Assembly (NCBI RefSeq): GCF_900114475.1
Contig: NZ_FOTE01000034.1
Location: 1 to 40,949 of the forward strand
Direction of reading: 5' to 3'
Source: Paenibacillus sp. 1_12
GTDB lineage: Bacteria > Bacillota > Bacilli > Paenibacillales > NBRC-103111
Length of the DNA stretch: 40,949 bases
Part shown: piece by piece, positions 8,615 to 17,584 of the stretch
Layout of the letters: every line of letters starts with the position of its first letter
Position numbering within the stretch: the stretch's first letter is position 1
Notes under the pieces: model-generated
What the model saw: the letters and a program-made list of their open reading frames with translations, nothing else
The model's database searches: none
Told to the model about the DNA's origin: nothing
Translations under genes and position numbers: made by a program

Positions 8615-10402
8615 TCACTCCCTTTCAGATCGATTTGGAAACACAACAGGGTAATGAATCTCAACACGCGTACCTTTGTTTACCTCGCTCCGAATCTTTA
8701 AGCCGAATTCCGGGCCGAAGTGGAGTTGCAAACGGTCATGCACGTTTTTCAAACCAATGGAGTTATAGCCTGCAAGCTTCGTTAAGGTCGTTTGATCCAC
8801 CTGTTCCAGCAGAGTAATAATCCGCTCTGGCGGTATCCCCACTCCGTTATCCTCAATGTATAGCATTACCGAAGAACGGTCCGGTAGAACGTCACCTCCA
8901 ATCTTAATGATGCCTTGCTTTCGCTTCCCTTTGATCCCATGGAAAATGCAGTTTTCGACGATAGGTTGCAAAGTCAGCTTCAAGATCCCCAACTTCAGAA
9001 GCTCTTCGCTCAGGTGATACTCGACCCTAAACTTATTGGCGTAGCGGATTTGCTGAAGCTCGACATAATACTGCAGCCCGGTTAGCTCCGTTTCGACAGG
9101 GACCCATTCGCCCTGCTTGTCCATCGTATATTGAAATAACCTCACGAGAGAATGAACAATGACCGGTATTTGCTCGGTCCGTTTGAGATCCAACAAAGCG
9201 TTAATGGAGTTCAGCGTATTATATAAAAAATGCGGATTAATTTGCGCTTGAAGCGCTTTCAATTCAAATTGTTTTTTCATCACCTCCACTTGCGACTTTT
9301 CCTCAATCAGTGTTTCGATCTGGTTCAACATGTCATTGAAGGAATTGCTAAGGGTTAAAAACTCGTCATTGCGCGAAAATTGAATCCGGGTTTGCAGGTT
9401 TCCTCTCTTTACCTTTTCCATGTCCCGAATCATTTTGGTGATGGGTTTATTAATATATCCGGACAAATGAAGGGACAGCACAATCATGACCAGTGAACAA
9501 ATGATGGCCAAATAAGAGGCGAACGATCTCAGATCATTCACTTTGGACAGAAAACTGTTCTCATCCACAAAATAGACTAGGGAGAAATCATTAAAGCCGA
9601 TAAAGGAACGGGTGACCAAATAACGGGTATGGGTTTCCTTGACCTCGATAAAACCACGAGTATGCTCTTTATCTTGCAGCCATGCTTTGAGTACAGGCAT
9701 CAAATGGCTGTACTTGTCACTTGTCATTTTGATGTCGGTCAGCACGGGATCGTACTGTTTATTGTACAAAATCATGGAGATATGGCGGTCAAAATTAATT
9801 TTGGCGATGGAATCGTTCAGATTGGACAAGTTGACATCGGCTACGAGTACACCATTGATATCGGCGCCGATACGTACCATTCTGGAGAGAGAAAAGGTCA
9901 ACCCCTTCGCAGCATCCAAATAAGGGCCGATAGAAAACAGGTTCGTATTGTCTTGGACGGTTTCGTCGACTATTTGCTTGAGCTTGTTTTGAGGAGGGTC
10001 TTTGGTGCCTAAGGACGGGTATTTGGTTAAATCGTTGGAGATGTAGTAAACTTCCTGCCAGAAAGAGGCAGATCCAAACTTGTATTGCTCCAATACTTTC
10101 ACAATATCTGCATGTGTCAAGGTCGAACCATTTCGGACAATATCGCTCGACAGCAAACTGAAAGCCATGCGCATATCATACAAATATTGATTCAGCTGGT
10201 CATCAGTTCGTTTGGCAAGCATCTGGATACGCTCGTATTCGTTATTCGTAATTATGGTAATGGAATAATGAAACACTATAAACCCTAAGGTCAACGCAGC
10301 CGTCAGCGGTAAAATCGAGCTGATTAGAAAAATTTTGAACCGAATTTGGTTGAAAAAAGGGAGAATATTGCGCTTGACCATTTTTTTTAGAATTGAATTC
10401 AC
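8615..10402 (-). CDS. YesM-type sensor histidine kinase
   Basis: A 595-residue membrane sensor kinase. A transmembrane helix (about 23-47) and an extracellular Cache-like sensing region (about 50-290) are followed by a second helix (about 297-316). A HAMP linker (317-370) leads to a His-kinase domain with H391 in QAQINPHFLYNTLNSI. The N box is LTLQPIVENCIFHGI (about 476-490) and the G box is EDNGVGIPPERI (517-528). This is the family that pairs with YesN/AraC-type regulators and senses extracellular sugars or their binding proteins. The longest start is GTG 10402; ATG 10381 is an alternative, and neither has ideal ribosome-binding spacing. It is co-transcribed with the regulator at 8608 and divergent from the ABC importer. 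Confidence 0.93.
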   Translation of the reverse strand: MNSILKKMVKRNILPFFNQIRFKIFLISSILPLTAALTLGFIVFHYSITIITNNEYERIQMLAKRTDDQLNQYLYDMRMAFSLLSSDIVRNGSTLTHADIVKVLEQYKFGSASFWQEVYYISNDLTKYPSLGTKDPPQNKLKQIVDETVQDNTNLFSIGPYLDAAKGLTFSLSRMVRIGADINGVLVADVNLSNLNDSIAKINFDRHISMILYNKQYDPVLTDIKMTSDKYSHLMPVLKAWLQDKEHTRGFIEVKETHTRYLVTRSFIGFNDFSLVYFVDENSFLSKVNDLRSFASYLAIICSLVMIVLSLHLSGYINKPITKMIRDMEKVKRGNLQTRIQFSRNDEFLTLSNSFNDMLNQIETLIEEKSQVEVMKKQFELKALQAQINPHFLYNTLNSINALLDLKRTEQIPVIVHSLVRLFQYTMDKQGEWVPVETELTGLQYYVELQQIRYANKFRVEYHLSEELLKLGILKLTLQPIVENCIFHGIKGKRKQGIIKIGGDVLPDRSSVMLYIEDNGVGIPPERIITLLEQVDQTTLTKLAGYNSIGLKNVHDRLQLHFGPEFGLKIRSEVNKGTRVEIHYPVVFPNRSERE

Positions 10403-10446
10403 CTCTGCCGCAAGTTTGACTCCATTTTAATATGCGGTTTCCCCGT

Positions 10447-10497
10447 TGTAAACACGAATTGTAGATTGAAGAGCGATTCAAAGCATTGATGTTTACA
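10447..10497. promoter_or_regulatory. Nested dyad, candidate operator between kinase and ABC operon
   Basis: TGTAAAC (10447-10453) and GTTTACA (10491-10497) are inverted copies. Inside them lies a second palindrome, TTGAA-N6-TTCAA (10466-10481), with nearly the same centre. It lies about 50-100 bases upstream of the -10 box at 10543 in the divergent intergenic region, the usual place for an AraC-type activator. The identity of the binding protein is inferred. Confidence 0.4.
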
Positions 10498-10542
10498 CCC
10501 TGATCGTAGAATGTTACACAATGGCTTCCCACTGCAAGGTAT

Positions 10543-10548
10543 TATAAT
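10543..10548 (+). promoter_or_regulatory. -10 box of the ABC importer operon
   Basis: A perfect TATAAT lies 42 bases before the binding-protein start. The hexamer 17 bases upstream (AATGGC) is a poor -35, consistent with a promoter that needs an activator. Confidence 0.5.
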
Positions 10549-10589
10549 GAAGAGGAAGCTGCACAATAGTTAAGGGAGGCGTTAGCCAA

Positions 10590-12107
10590 ATGAAAAGTCC
10601 AGAAAGGAACTACAAACGAATCGCAGGCTTGGTTGTACTTACTACGACATTATTTGTAAGCGGTTGCTCCGGCATTGAATCCGGTCCATCCGGTGATTCG
10701 GGCAGAGGAAAAAATAGCGACAACTCCAAGAAAGTAGTCAAGCTAGTCTTGCCCACGGGAGGGACAGCGGATGAAGAGCCCTATTACCAAGGCCAGGTAA
10801 AGAAATTCAATGACCTCAACCCGGATATTGATTTGCAGGTTCAATTCATTCCTTCCGCGCAGTACGGCAATACGACTACATTAATGTTCGCTTCCGACGA
10901 TTGGCCTGATATTATTCGGATGAACGGCAGCATAGCGACGAAAATGACGATTTCTTATGAGAAAGGTTGGATTCGTCCGTTAGATACTTATGTTACGGAG
11001 GAATTTAAGAAGAGATTTCCGAACAACTTTTTTAGTCCAGGAGGCAGACTGTATATCGATGGCAAATTATACGGCATACCGTTCAACGATAACCGGGAAA
11101 CGGCATTTCGCCCGCTGTACGTCAATATGGACATTCTTAAAAAGTTCGGATACAGCGCCCCACCGAAAACCTGGTCGGAATTAAGGGAGATGGGGGCCAA
11201 GATGACGAAGGATGGTGGCGGCAAAGTATACGGTTATTCTACAACTTCCTCGGTGAACTTGGATGGAATTAACTTGTTTGAAACCAATAATGGCAAATAT
11301 TTGGATGCGCATTTGACGGAAGGCGCCTTTATTTACGATACGAAGACTGGCAAATCGGCGGCCAGCAATCCGCAGCTGGTGGAAGCGGTCAAATTCCTGC
11401 AAAGCATGAATGCAGATAAAACGTTTATGCCCGGGTTTGAATCTGTCGATTTGGCCAAGCTGTACCAACAATTTGCTACAGGAAGTGTAGCGATGTTTAT
11501 AGGACAAAACTGGGTGGCTCCCGAAATTCGCAAGCTGAACCCGCAAATCAACATGGTGCTCGCACCGATGCCGGTTCCGGATTCAGGAAGAAAAGGATAT
11601 AAGGCGATTTATGGGGTATCTGAGCCTTTCTACGGCATTACTTCGAAGTCGAAGCACCCTGAAGCAGCCTGGAAAGCGATTGAGTTCTTCAGTACGCCGG
11701 AATTTCACGAAGGCTGGTACAATATTGTGCAGCTGCCGACCGTATTTTTCGATAAGTATAGATTCGCGCAGCCGGATGAGGGACGTGACAAGGTTGCCAG
11801 ACAAATTCTTGAGGGCGCCAAAACCGATCTCCGTGTAGGCCCTTATCCGACCCAAATCGATCCTAATGCCGAAAAGCTGCTTTCCGCTATACAGGCGAAT
11901 GCGCCCAAGCCGAATCTGAACGAGCTCATCAACCTCGCTGTCATTGGGAATAAAGATTACGAGTCGCTGGCCAAGGATTATGATCAGAAGATGGAAAAAA
12001 TTGTGGATGAGCAAATAGCGGCCATGGCCAGCAGTGGTATCAAAATTTCCCGCAATGTTCTCATTGCGCCATCGGATTGGGACCCTACCAAAGATTACAT
12101 CAAGTAA
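10590..12107 (+). CDS. Extracellular sugar-binding lipoprotein of an ABC importer
   Basis: A 505-residue protein starting at ATG 10590 behind AAGGGAGGCG. A hydrophobic signal peptide ends in the lipobox VSGC, with C26 as the lipidation site. A Ser/Gly/Asn-rich linker follows, then a bacterial type-1 extracellular solute-binding fold: an early KVVKLVLPTGG strand, a VAMFIGQNW segment and AAWKAIEFFSTPEF near the C-terminal lobe. It would capture an oligosaccharide at the membrane surface for the two permeases that follow. No ATPase gene is in the window, so a shared MsmX-type ATPase is likely. The neighbouring mannonate-dehydratase-like gene hints at a uronate-containing ligand, but specificity cannot be read from the sequence. 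Confidence 0.93.
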   Translation: MKSPERNYKRIAGLVVLTTTLFVSGCSGIESGPSGDSGRGKNSDNSKKVVKLVLPTGGTADEEPYYQGQVKKFNDLNPDIDLQVQFIPSAQYGNTTTLMFASDDWPDIIRMNGSIATKMTISYEKGWIRPLDTYVTEEFKKRFPNNFFSPGGRLYIDGKLYGIPFNDNRETAFRPLYVNMDILKKFGYSAPPKTWSELREMGAKMTKDGGGKVYGYSTTSSVNLDGINLFETNNGKYLDAHLTEGAFIYDTKTGKSAASNPQLVEAVKFLQSMNADKTFMPGFESVDLAKLYQQFATGSVAMFIGQNWVAPEIRKLNPQINMVLAPMPVPDSGRKGYKAIYGVSEPFYGITSKSKHPEAAWKAIEFFSTPEFHEGWYNIVQLPTVFFDKYRFAQPDEGRDKVARQILEGAKTDLRVGPYPTQIDPNAEKLLSAIQANAPKPNLNELINLAVIGNKDYESLAKDYDQKMEKIVDEQIAAMASSGIKISRNVLIAPSDWDPTKDYIK

Positions 12108-12171
12108 GATTGTGCCTAATCATTGAATGAGGATGAGACAAGATGAATATTAATCTTTTAGGAGCATGCAT

Positions 12172-13122
12172 ATGACGACGACCAAGATGAGTCTTTCTTC
12201 CGAGGTTGCAAAACCAAGACGGAATAAGCTGCTTTCCCGAATGTCACAGCATACATGGCACTATATCTTCGTTACTCCGATGCTGATCTTGTTTGGGATG
12301 TTTACATTATGGCCGATGGCGGGAAGTATTTATTACTCTTTCTTTAATTGGGATGGCGTAGGAGCACCGACGAAATTTATCGGACTGGGTAACTTCAAGG
12401 AGATCATTATCGATCCGTATTATTGGAACGCGTTCAAGAATAATTATATTTTCGCTTTTTCCCAAGTCGCCATTCAATATCCGCTCGCTCTAATCTTGGC
12501 GATGATACTCAACAACATACTATTAAAGGGAAGAAATGTGTATCGCCTGTTCATTTTCTTACCGGTTATTACAACGACAGCGGTCATTGGCTTGGTATTC
12601 ACGTTATTGCTACATCCGGTGGGGGGAGCGATCAGCGCCTTTTTAAAAATGGTCGGGATGGAGCCTATTAATTTCTTGGGCAATCCAAAGTTGGCTCTGT
12701 CCACAGCTATTGCTGTAGCTATCTGGAAAAATATTGGAATCACGATCATTTATTGGTTGGCTGCGCTGCAAACCGTTCCTGCGGAGCTGTATGAGGCTGC
12801 CAAAATTGATGGGGCCACACGGACGAAAGCGCTCATCCACATTACTATACCGTTGATTGCACCGATCGGGTCGGTCATCCTGCTGCTGACGTTTATCGGC
12901 AGTCTCCATCCGTTCGACCTAATCAAAACCTTAACGAATGGCGGCCCGATGTATACGACGGATGTGGTGGATACTTACGTTTACCGGTATGCCTTTTCTC
13001 CCGAGAGCAACCTTCCGCGCTATGGATTTGCCTCCGCCGCAGGGTTTTTATTCGGAGTCACGGTCATGCTAATCACATTGCTACAGGCCCCAGTTCTGAA
13101 AAAAGTCGGACAATATCGTTAA
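12172..13122 (+). CDS. ABC sugar permease (MalF/UgpA/LplB-like)
   Basis: A 316-residue integral membrane protein. The ATG at 12172 is preferred over the in-frame ATG at 12166 because AGGAG (12160-12164) is then well spaced. It has an N-terminal helix in HYIFVTPMLILFGMF, five further hydrophobic segments, and the conserved cytoplasmic EAA loop ELYEAAKIDGATRTKALIHI (about residues 207-226), which docks the ATPase. It is the second gene of the importer operon, 64 bases after the binding protein. Confidence 0.93.
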   Translation: MTTTKMSLSSEVAKPRRNKLLSRMSQHTWHYIFVTPMLILFGMFTLWPMAGSIYYSFFNWDGVGAPTKFIGLGNFKEIIIDPYYWNAFKNNYIFAFSQVAIQYPLALILAMILNNILLKGRNVYRLFIFLPVITTTAVIGLVFTLLLHPVGGAISAFLKMVGMEPINFLGNPKLALSTAIAVAIWKNIGITIIYWLAALQTVPAELYEAAKIDGATRTKALIHITIPLIAPIGSVILLLTFIGSLHPFDLIKTLTNGGPMYTTDVVDTYVYRYAFSPESNLPRYGFASAAGFLFGVTVMLITLLQAPVLKKVGQYR

Positions 13123-13139
13123 ATTGTGAGGTGATTATA

Positions 13140-13967
13140 TTGAGCAGGAAACTCGGCCAATCCGTCTTTCATATCGTCTTTATCCCGCTTGTCGTCCTTT
13201 GGAGCTATCCCTTTTTATGGATGATCTCCTCGGCATTCAAGTCACAGAAGGAAATGCTTCTTGGCGGGGCGCATTTAATCCCGGAAACCTTCACCTTGGC
13301 TAATCTGGAGCGGGCGTGGGTCAAAGCCAAGTTTGCAGCTTATTTCTTCAATTCCGTAGTGGTCACCTGTTCTGTCGTACTGCTAATTCTCATCATATCT
13401 GCGACGGCAGGCTATGCGCTTGCTCGTGGAAATATGCCGGGCAAAAAGTGGATTGTTACAGGGCTGGTGGCTACCATGTTTCTGCCGAAGGGGGTCACGA
13501 TACTACCTGTATTCGAGCTGATTCAAGGGCTGGGGCTCAATAATTCCTATGCCGCAATCATATTGGCTGAAGCGGGGCCGGCCAACATCGTGGCGATTCT
13601 GCTATTCATGGGCTACTTTTCGAACATCCCAGCGGAGCTAGAAGAGTCTGCAGTTATGGATGGAGCCAAATTTCTAGTGATTTTCTCGAAAATTATGCTC
13701 CCACTCACGAAGCCGATTATCGGTACGGTAACCATTTTTAATTTCATCGGCTCCTGGAACGCCTTTTTGGTTCCGTTGGTATTCACGCTTTCAAAACCCA
13801 AATTAAGGACACTCGGTGTGGGGATGTATTCCTTTTTCGGGGAGAGTGCTGTGGATTGGGCCGGCTTCGCCGCAGGCGCCCTGATTTCGGTTACGCCGAC
13901 GATCATCATCTTTTTGTTTTTCCAAAGATACTTTATTGAAGGGCTGGCTGGAGCGGTCAAAGGATGA
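13140..13967 (+). CDS. ABC sugar permease (MalG/UgpE/YtcP-like)
   Basis: A 275-residue partner permease. TTG 13140 is preferred because GTGAGGTGA lies just ahead; GTG 13131 would overlap that ribosome-binding site. It shows the typical WSYPFLWMISSAFK start, six hydrophobic segments and the EAA loop ELEESAVMDGAKFLVIFSKI (about residues 165-184). It is 17 bases downstream of the first permease and forms with it the membrane channel of the importer. Confidence 0.93.
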   Translation: MSRKLGQSVFHIVFIPLVVLWSYPFLWMISSAFKSQKEMLLGGAHLIPETFTLANLERAWVKAKFAAYFFNSVVVTCSVVLLILIISATAGYALARGNMPGKKWIVTGLVATMFLPKGVTILPVFELIQGLGLNNSYAAIILAEAGPANIVAILLFMGYFSNIPAELEESAVMDGAKFLVIFSKIMLPLTKPIIGTVTIFNFIGSWNAFLVPLVFTLSKPKLRTLGVGMYSFFGESAVDWAGFAAGALISVTPTIIIFLFFQRYFIEGLAGAVKG

Positions 13968-14010
13968 CTGCAATGAACGAGAATGGGGAAATGCGAGAGG
14001 AGGCGCTGCC

Positions 14011-14802
14011 ATGAAACGAAGTCGAACGGCTATCGTTACTGGAGCCAGTACGGGAATTGGCCAAGGAATTGCTTTGAAACTGGCTTCCTGCGGATACGAT
14101 ATCTTTATGTCACACCTAAATGAGCCGGAAGAGGCTAGAGAAGTCGCACGGGAAATCGAACAGGTTCACGGCAGAAGGTGTGTAGTTTTCCAAGGGGATC
14201 TTTGCTTGGCGGAAACGTCAGGGCAGTTAGTTGAAAGTGCACTTAAAGAGTTCGAGACTATCGATGTTTTAGTCAATAATGCCGGAATTACCCGCCTTGG
14301 AAAAATTACCGAGTATACCCAAGAGACCATGGACTTCCTCTTTCATTTGAATTATAGAGCTCCGATGCTGATTACCGGCCTTGTCTCCAAGCATATGATC
14401 GAAAAGCAGATCGGAGGCAGCATCCTGTATACGACATCGTCTCGAGGAACAAGAGCTTACCCGTCGGACGCAATTTATGGTGGGCTCAAGGCGGCGTTGG
14501 ATCGTTCCATCCAATCAATCGCTCTCGAGCTCGCACCTTATGGCATTCGTGTCAATGCGATTGCCCCAGGCGCCATCAGGGTCAGACCTGCGGCCGAGTA
14601 TCATGAGAAGCTGGGAAAGCGGATTCCGCTTGGAAGGATGGGACTCCCCACGGATATCGGTGGCGCCGCAGCGTTCTTATGCTCCGATGAGGCTTCCTAT
14701 ATTACTGGCATCACTTTACGGGTCGATGGTGGTCTGATTTTGCCGGGAATGCCCGAAACACCTAGCGTGGACCCAGACAACATCTGGGGAAAATTGAATT
14801 AG
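14011..14802 (+). CDS. SDR-family oxidoreductase
   Basis: A 263-residue classical short-chain dehydrogenase/reductase. ATG 14011 is chosen because GAGAGGAGG sits seven bases ahead; longer frames would overlap the permease end. The cofactor motif TGASTGIG is at 10-17 and NNAG at 89-92. The catalytic Ser (143/144), Y156 and K160 are in place, and the closing loop is PLGRMGLPTDIG. It lies between an oligosaccharide importer and a sugar-acid dehydratase, so a role in oxidising or reducing a sugar, keto-sugar or sugar acid is likely. The exact substrate is not readable from the sequence. Confidence 0.92.
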   Translation: MKRSRTAIVTGASTGIGQGIALKLASCGYDIFMSHLNEPEEAREVAREIEQVHGRRCVVFQGDLCLAETSGQLVESALKEFETIDVLVNNAGITRLGKITEYTQETMDFLFHLNYRAPMLITGLVSKHMIEKQIGGSILYTTSSRGTRAYPSDAIYGGLKAALDRSIQSIALELAPYGIRVNAIAPGAIRVRPAAEYHEKLGKRIPLGRMGLPTDIGGAAAFLCSDEASYITGITLRVDGGLILPGMPETPSVDPDNIWGKLN

Positions 14803-14821
14803 AAAAGGACGGTATCAAGCT

Positions 14822-16033
14822 ATGGCGATGAGTGAAAAATTGGTAATCCGAGATGTTAAAACGATATTAACCGCCCCCGAGGGCATCAATCTGGTCGTTG
14901 TGAAGATCGAGACAAACGAACCCGAATTATACGGGTTGGGCTGCGCGACGTTTACCCAGCGATATTTGGCTGTTGCTACGGCGATTGATGAATATTTAAA
15001 GCCGTTTTTGATTGGAAAAGATCCATCCCGCATCGAGGACATTTGGAATACGGCACTGGTCAGCTCGTATTGGCGTAACGGTCCCGTGCTTAACAATGCG
15101 ATATCAGGGATCGACATGGCTCTTTGGGATATCAAAGGGAAAATAGCGGGCATGCCGGTATATGACCTGCTTGGGGGCAAATGCAGAGAGGCGGCTGCGG
15201 TCTATCGTCATGCTGACGGCACAAGCTTGCAGCAGGTCGAAGAGAACGTCATCCGATATAAAGAGCAAGGCTATAGGTATATTCGCTGCCAATGGGGCGG
15301 ATATGGTGGTAAGCAGAAAGCCATGCATACCCCCGAAGGGGCAGTTGCGGGAGCTTATTATGATCCGGATGCTTATGCCCGTAGCGTACCTGCCTTGTTC
15401 GAGCATATCCGTTCCAAAATCGGATATGAAGTGGAGCTGCTCCACGATATTCATGAACGGGTCGCTCCGATCGAAGCTGTACGTCTAGCCAAGCAATTGG
15501 AACCGTATCGTTTATTTTTCCTGGAAGACCCGCTCGCTCCGGAGGATCTGAACTGGTTTCACGCCATTCGTAATCAATGCTCCACGCCGATTGCAATGGG
15601 GGAATTGTTCGTTCACCCGCAGGAATGGATTCCGTTGATCAAAAATCAATTGATCGACTTTATCCGCTGCCACATCAGCGCGATCGGGGGCATCACACCT
15701 GCGCGAAAGCTGGCTGTGTTGTCAGAGGCGTTCGGCGTACGCACCGCTTGGCACGGTCCCGGCGACGTATCGCCTGTCGGTCATGCGGCTAATCTGCATC
15801 TGGATATGAGCTCGCTGAACTTCGGCATCCAGGAATGGTACAATCCCTCCGATGTGATCCGCGAAGTATTCCCGGGCACACCGGAAGTCCGCAACGGCTT
15901 CGCTTACTTGAACGGTAAGCCGGGCCTTGGCATTGACATTAACGAGGAGTTGGCGGGCAAATATCCGACCGAGAACAAGCTGCCGGCTTGGACGCTGGCG
16001 AGAAGGCCGGATGGCACATCGGCACGACCTTAG
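14822..16033 (+). CDS. Enolase-superfamily sugar-acid dehydratase, mannonate dehydratase (ManD/RspA)-like
   Basis: A 403-residue mandelate-racemase/muconate-lactonising family enzyme. The C-terminal barrel keeps the ManD-type ligand set: D209 and H211 in LLHDIHER, E235 in FFLEDPLAPE and E261 in PIAMGELFVHP, with H311 in AWHGPGDVSP as a likely catalytic residue. These spacings match D-mannonate dehydratases and the RspA group, which turn D-mannonate into 2-keto-3-deoxygluconate; some relatives act on gluconate or have weak activity. ATG 14822 or 14828 may be the start. It ends the importer operon and is followed by a strong terminator. Together with the upstream SDR it suggests hexuronate catabolism, which is inference. 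Confidence 0.88.
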   Translation: MAMSEKLVIRDVKTILTAPEGINLVVVKIETNEPELYGLGCATFTQRYLAVATAIDEYLKPFLIGKDPSRIEDIWNTALVSSYWRNGPVLNNAISGIDMALWDIKGKIAGMPVYDLLGGKCREAAAVYRHADGTSLQQVEENVIRYKEQGYRYIRCQWGGYGGKQKAMHTPEGAVAGAYYDPDAYARSVPALFEHIRSKIGYEVELLHDIHERVAPIEAVRLAKQLEPYRLFFLEDPLAPEDLNWFHAIRNQCSTPIAMGELFVHPQEWIPLIKNQLIDFIRCHISAIGGITPARKLAVLSEAFGVRTAWHGPGDVSPVGHAANLHLDMSSLNFGIQEWYNPSDVIREVFPGTPEVRNGFAYLNGKPGLGIDINEELAGKYPTENKLPAWTLARRPDGTSARP

Positions 16034-16050
16034 GGATTGGAGTGAATTAT

Positions 16051-16089
16051 AGGCTGTCCCTATGTCTAACGATGGGGGACAGCCTTTTT
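16051..16089 (+). terminator. Rho-independent terminator of the ABC/ManD operon
   Basis: AGGCTGTCCC pairs with GGGACAGCCT across a loop of about 15 bases and is followed by a T-run. It starts 17 bases after the dehydratase stop. Confidence 0.9.
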
Positions 16090-16132
16090 GATTTGGGGGA
16101 ATGGTTCGCGGTAAATAGGTGGAAATACATGG

Positions 16133-16138
16133 TATAAT
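16133..16138 (+). promoter_or_regulatory. -10 box before the mutarotase-like gene
   Basis: A perfect TATAAT lies 31 bases upstream of the ATG at 16169. The -35 region (GGTAAA, 17 bases upstream) is weak. Confidence 0.45.
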
Positions 16139-16168
16139 AAGACAAAACCAAGGGGAGATTGATCCATA

Positions 16169-17038
16169 ATGTCCAAATGCACTATCACTCTGAGCAATAG
16201 GCGAATAAATGTTGAAGTGGCACGCCCTGGTGAAATATATCAGGGTTCCAGATTTGATTGGAGCGGACAGATTATGAAAGTGACGTTGGATGGTGAACAC
16301 ACCTTCACATCCACTGAATCCTTGATTTCTGGTGAGGGAACAGGTGGTTTCGGGCTCTGCAATGAGTTTGGCATGAATCAACCGATTGGATACCACAACT
16401 GTCTTCCCGGAGAAACTTTCCTAAAGCTCGGTATTGGTTTACTAACTAAGCCCGATGAAGCGGAATATAACTTCTTTAGAAATTATTCGGTTAACCCATC
16501 CCCAATTGAAATCACGCAAACTAATAACAGCATTACATATGAATCGGTTACCCAAGCCTGTAGGGGTTACGGAGCCCGACTGAAAAAAACAATTTGTATT
16601 GAAGAAAATATGTTGAGAATAGATTATCAATTGATCAATATTGGCAGTAAAACGCTAGAAACCGATGAATATAACCACAATTTTGTTAATATTAATGAGT
16701 CAATACTTGGACCGTCATACCGACTACAATTGCCCTTTCAGATTTCATCCTCGCTTCCTAAGATATTTAAACTAAGCGGTGATATTCTTCAATGGTTGTC
16801 AGAACCACATGAAACCTTCTATTTTCGGGAGGATTGTCCTGAAATAAGCAATCCTTCTTGGGTATTAACACATGAACCAAGCGGTGTCGCAATAAAAGAA
16901 AGCTTAAATATGCCTTTGGTTAGATTCGCTCTTTGGGGAAGGTCACATGTAGTAAGCCCAGAAATGTTTATAAAAATTAAAGTTGATCCCGGAGAGACCC
17001 TTGAATGGCGTAGAGAGTACTGCTTTATATCAAAATAG
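16169..17038 (+). CDS. Aldose-1-epimerase/galactose-mutarotase-like protein
   Basis: A 289-residue protein from ATG 16169, with AAGGGGAG well placed upstream. No signal peptide is seen. The pattern of an N-terminal beta domain (GSRFDWSGQI), GFGLCNEFG, YRLQLPF and a C-terminal ALWGRSHVVSPEMFI with DPGETLEWRREY resembles the carbohydrate-binding beta-sandwich fold of galactose mutarotase. E/H residues such as EYNHNF (about residues 167-172) could be the catalytic pair. It is monocistronic between a terminator and a gene-poor region. Mutarotase activity is inferred from fold-like motifs only. Confidence 0.65.
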   Translation: MSKCTITLSNRRINVEVARPGEIYQGSRFDWSGQIMKVTLDGEHTFTSTESLISGEGTGGFGLCNEFGMNQPIGYHNCLPGETFLKLGIGLLTKPDEAEYNFFRNYSVNPSPIEITQTNNSITYESVTQACRGYGARLKKTICIEENMLRIDYQLINIGSKTLETDEYNHNFVNINESILGPSYRLQLPFQISSSLPKIFKLSGDILQWLSEPHETFYFREDCPEISNPSWVLTHEPSGVAIKESLNMPLVRFALWGRSHVVSPEMFIKIKVDPGETLEWRREYCFISK

Positions 17039-17306
17039 TGGTTTTGGTGCAACAATTACAACTGTTCTCGTTGAACTTAAACTGCGAGCATGACGGTTTG
17101 CTCATCTTGCACGTTCAGTTTCTATGAACTCTGAAATGTTGTTGATCTATCATGGAGATTGCTTCAACAATAATTATTAAAAACCATCACTCACAATTCG
17201 TGGATCAGGCATAGAGTATTAAAGTTGTGGAACTCTTCAAAATAAATTGGTTAAAAGTTGAATCGTTATCTGACGTAGGAGTGCAGAACGGCTATGTACT
17301 TCGTGA

Positions 17307-17468
17307 CTATTTGGTATCAATATAACCAATCATATTCGCAAAATAACCGGTAGAATATGGCACCCAAAAGAAGGAGTGTGGTCTTTTCCTGATTCAGAAG
17401 AATCAATTCAAGGGGTAGTACAGAAACTACCCATTCAAACCGTTCATATTCATCCAGCATTTGCTTGA
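17307..17468 (+). pseudogene. Tyrosine-recombinase-like N-terminal fragment
   Basis: A start-less frame of about 53 codons ending at TGA 17468 contains HIRKITGRIWHPKEGVWSFP. The IRKIxGRxWHPxEKxWSFP pattern is known from the N-terminal region of a group of tyrosine recombinases. No catalytic domain follows. This is a remnant at best and marks past mobile-element activity in this 550-base gap, in which I see no intact gene. Confidence 0.4.
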
Positions 17469-17584
17469 GGCTGGAACAGAATTGATTCGTGTAACAATCT
17501 CCCATGTAAGATTATTACATGAAATAGGTGCAAAGATACAAGAGTTATGTGAAATGACCTAAAAGAAAATTGGAAGGTGATCAA

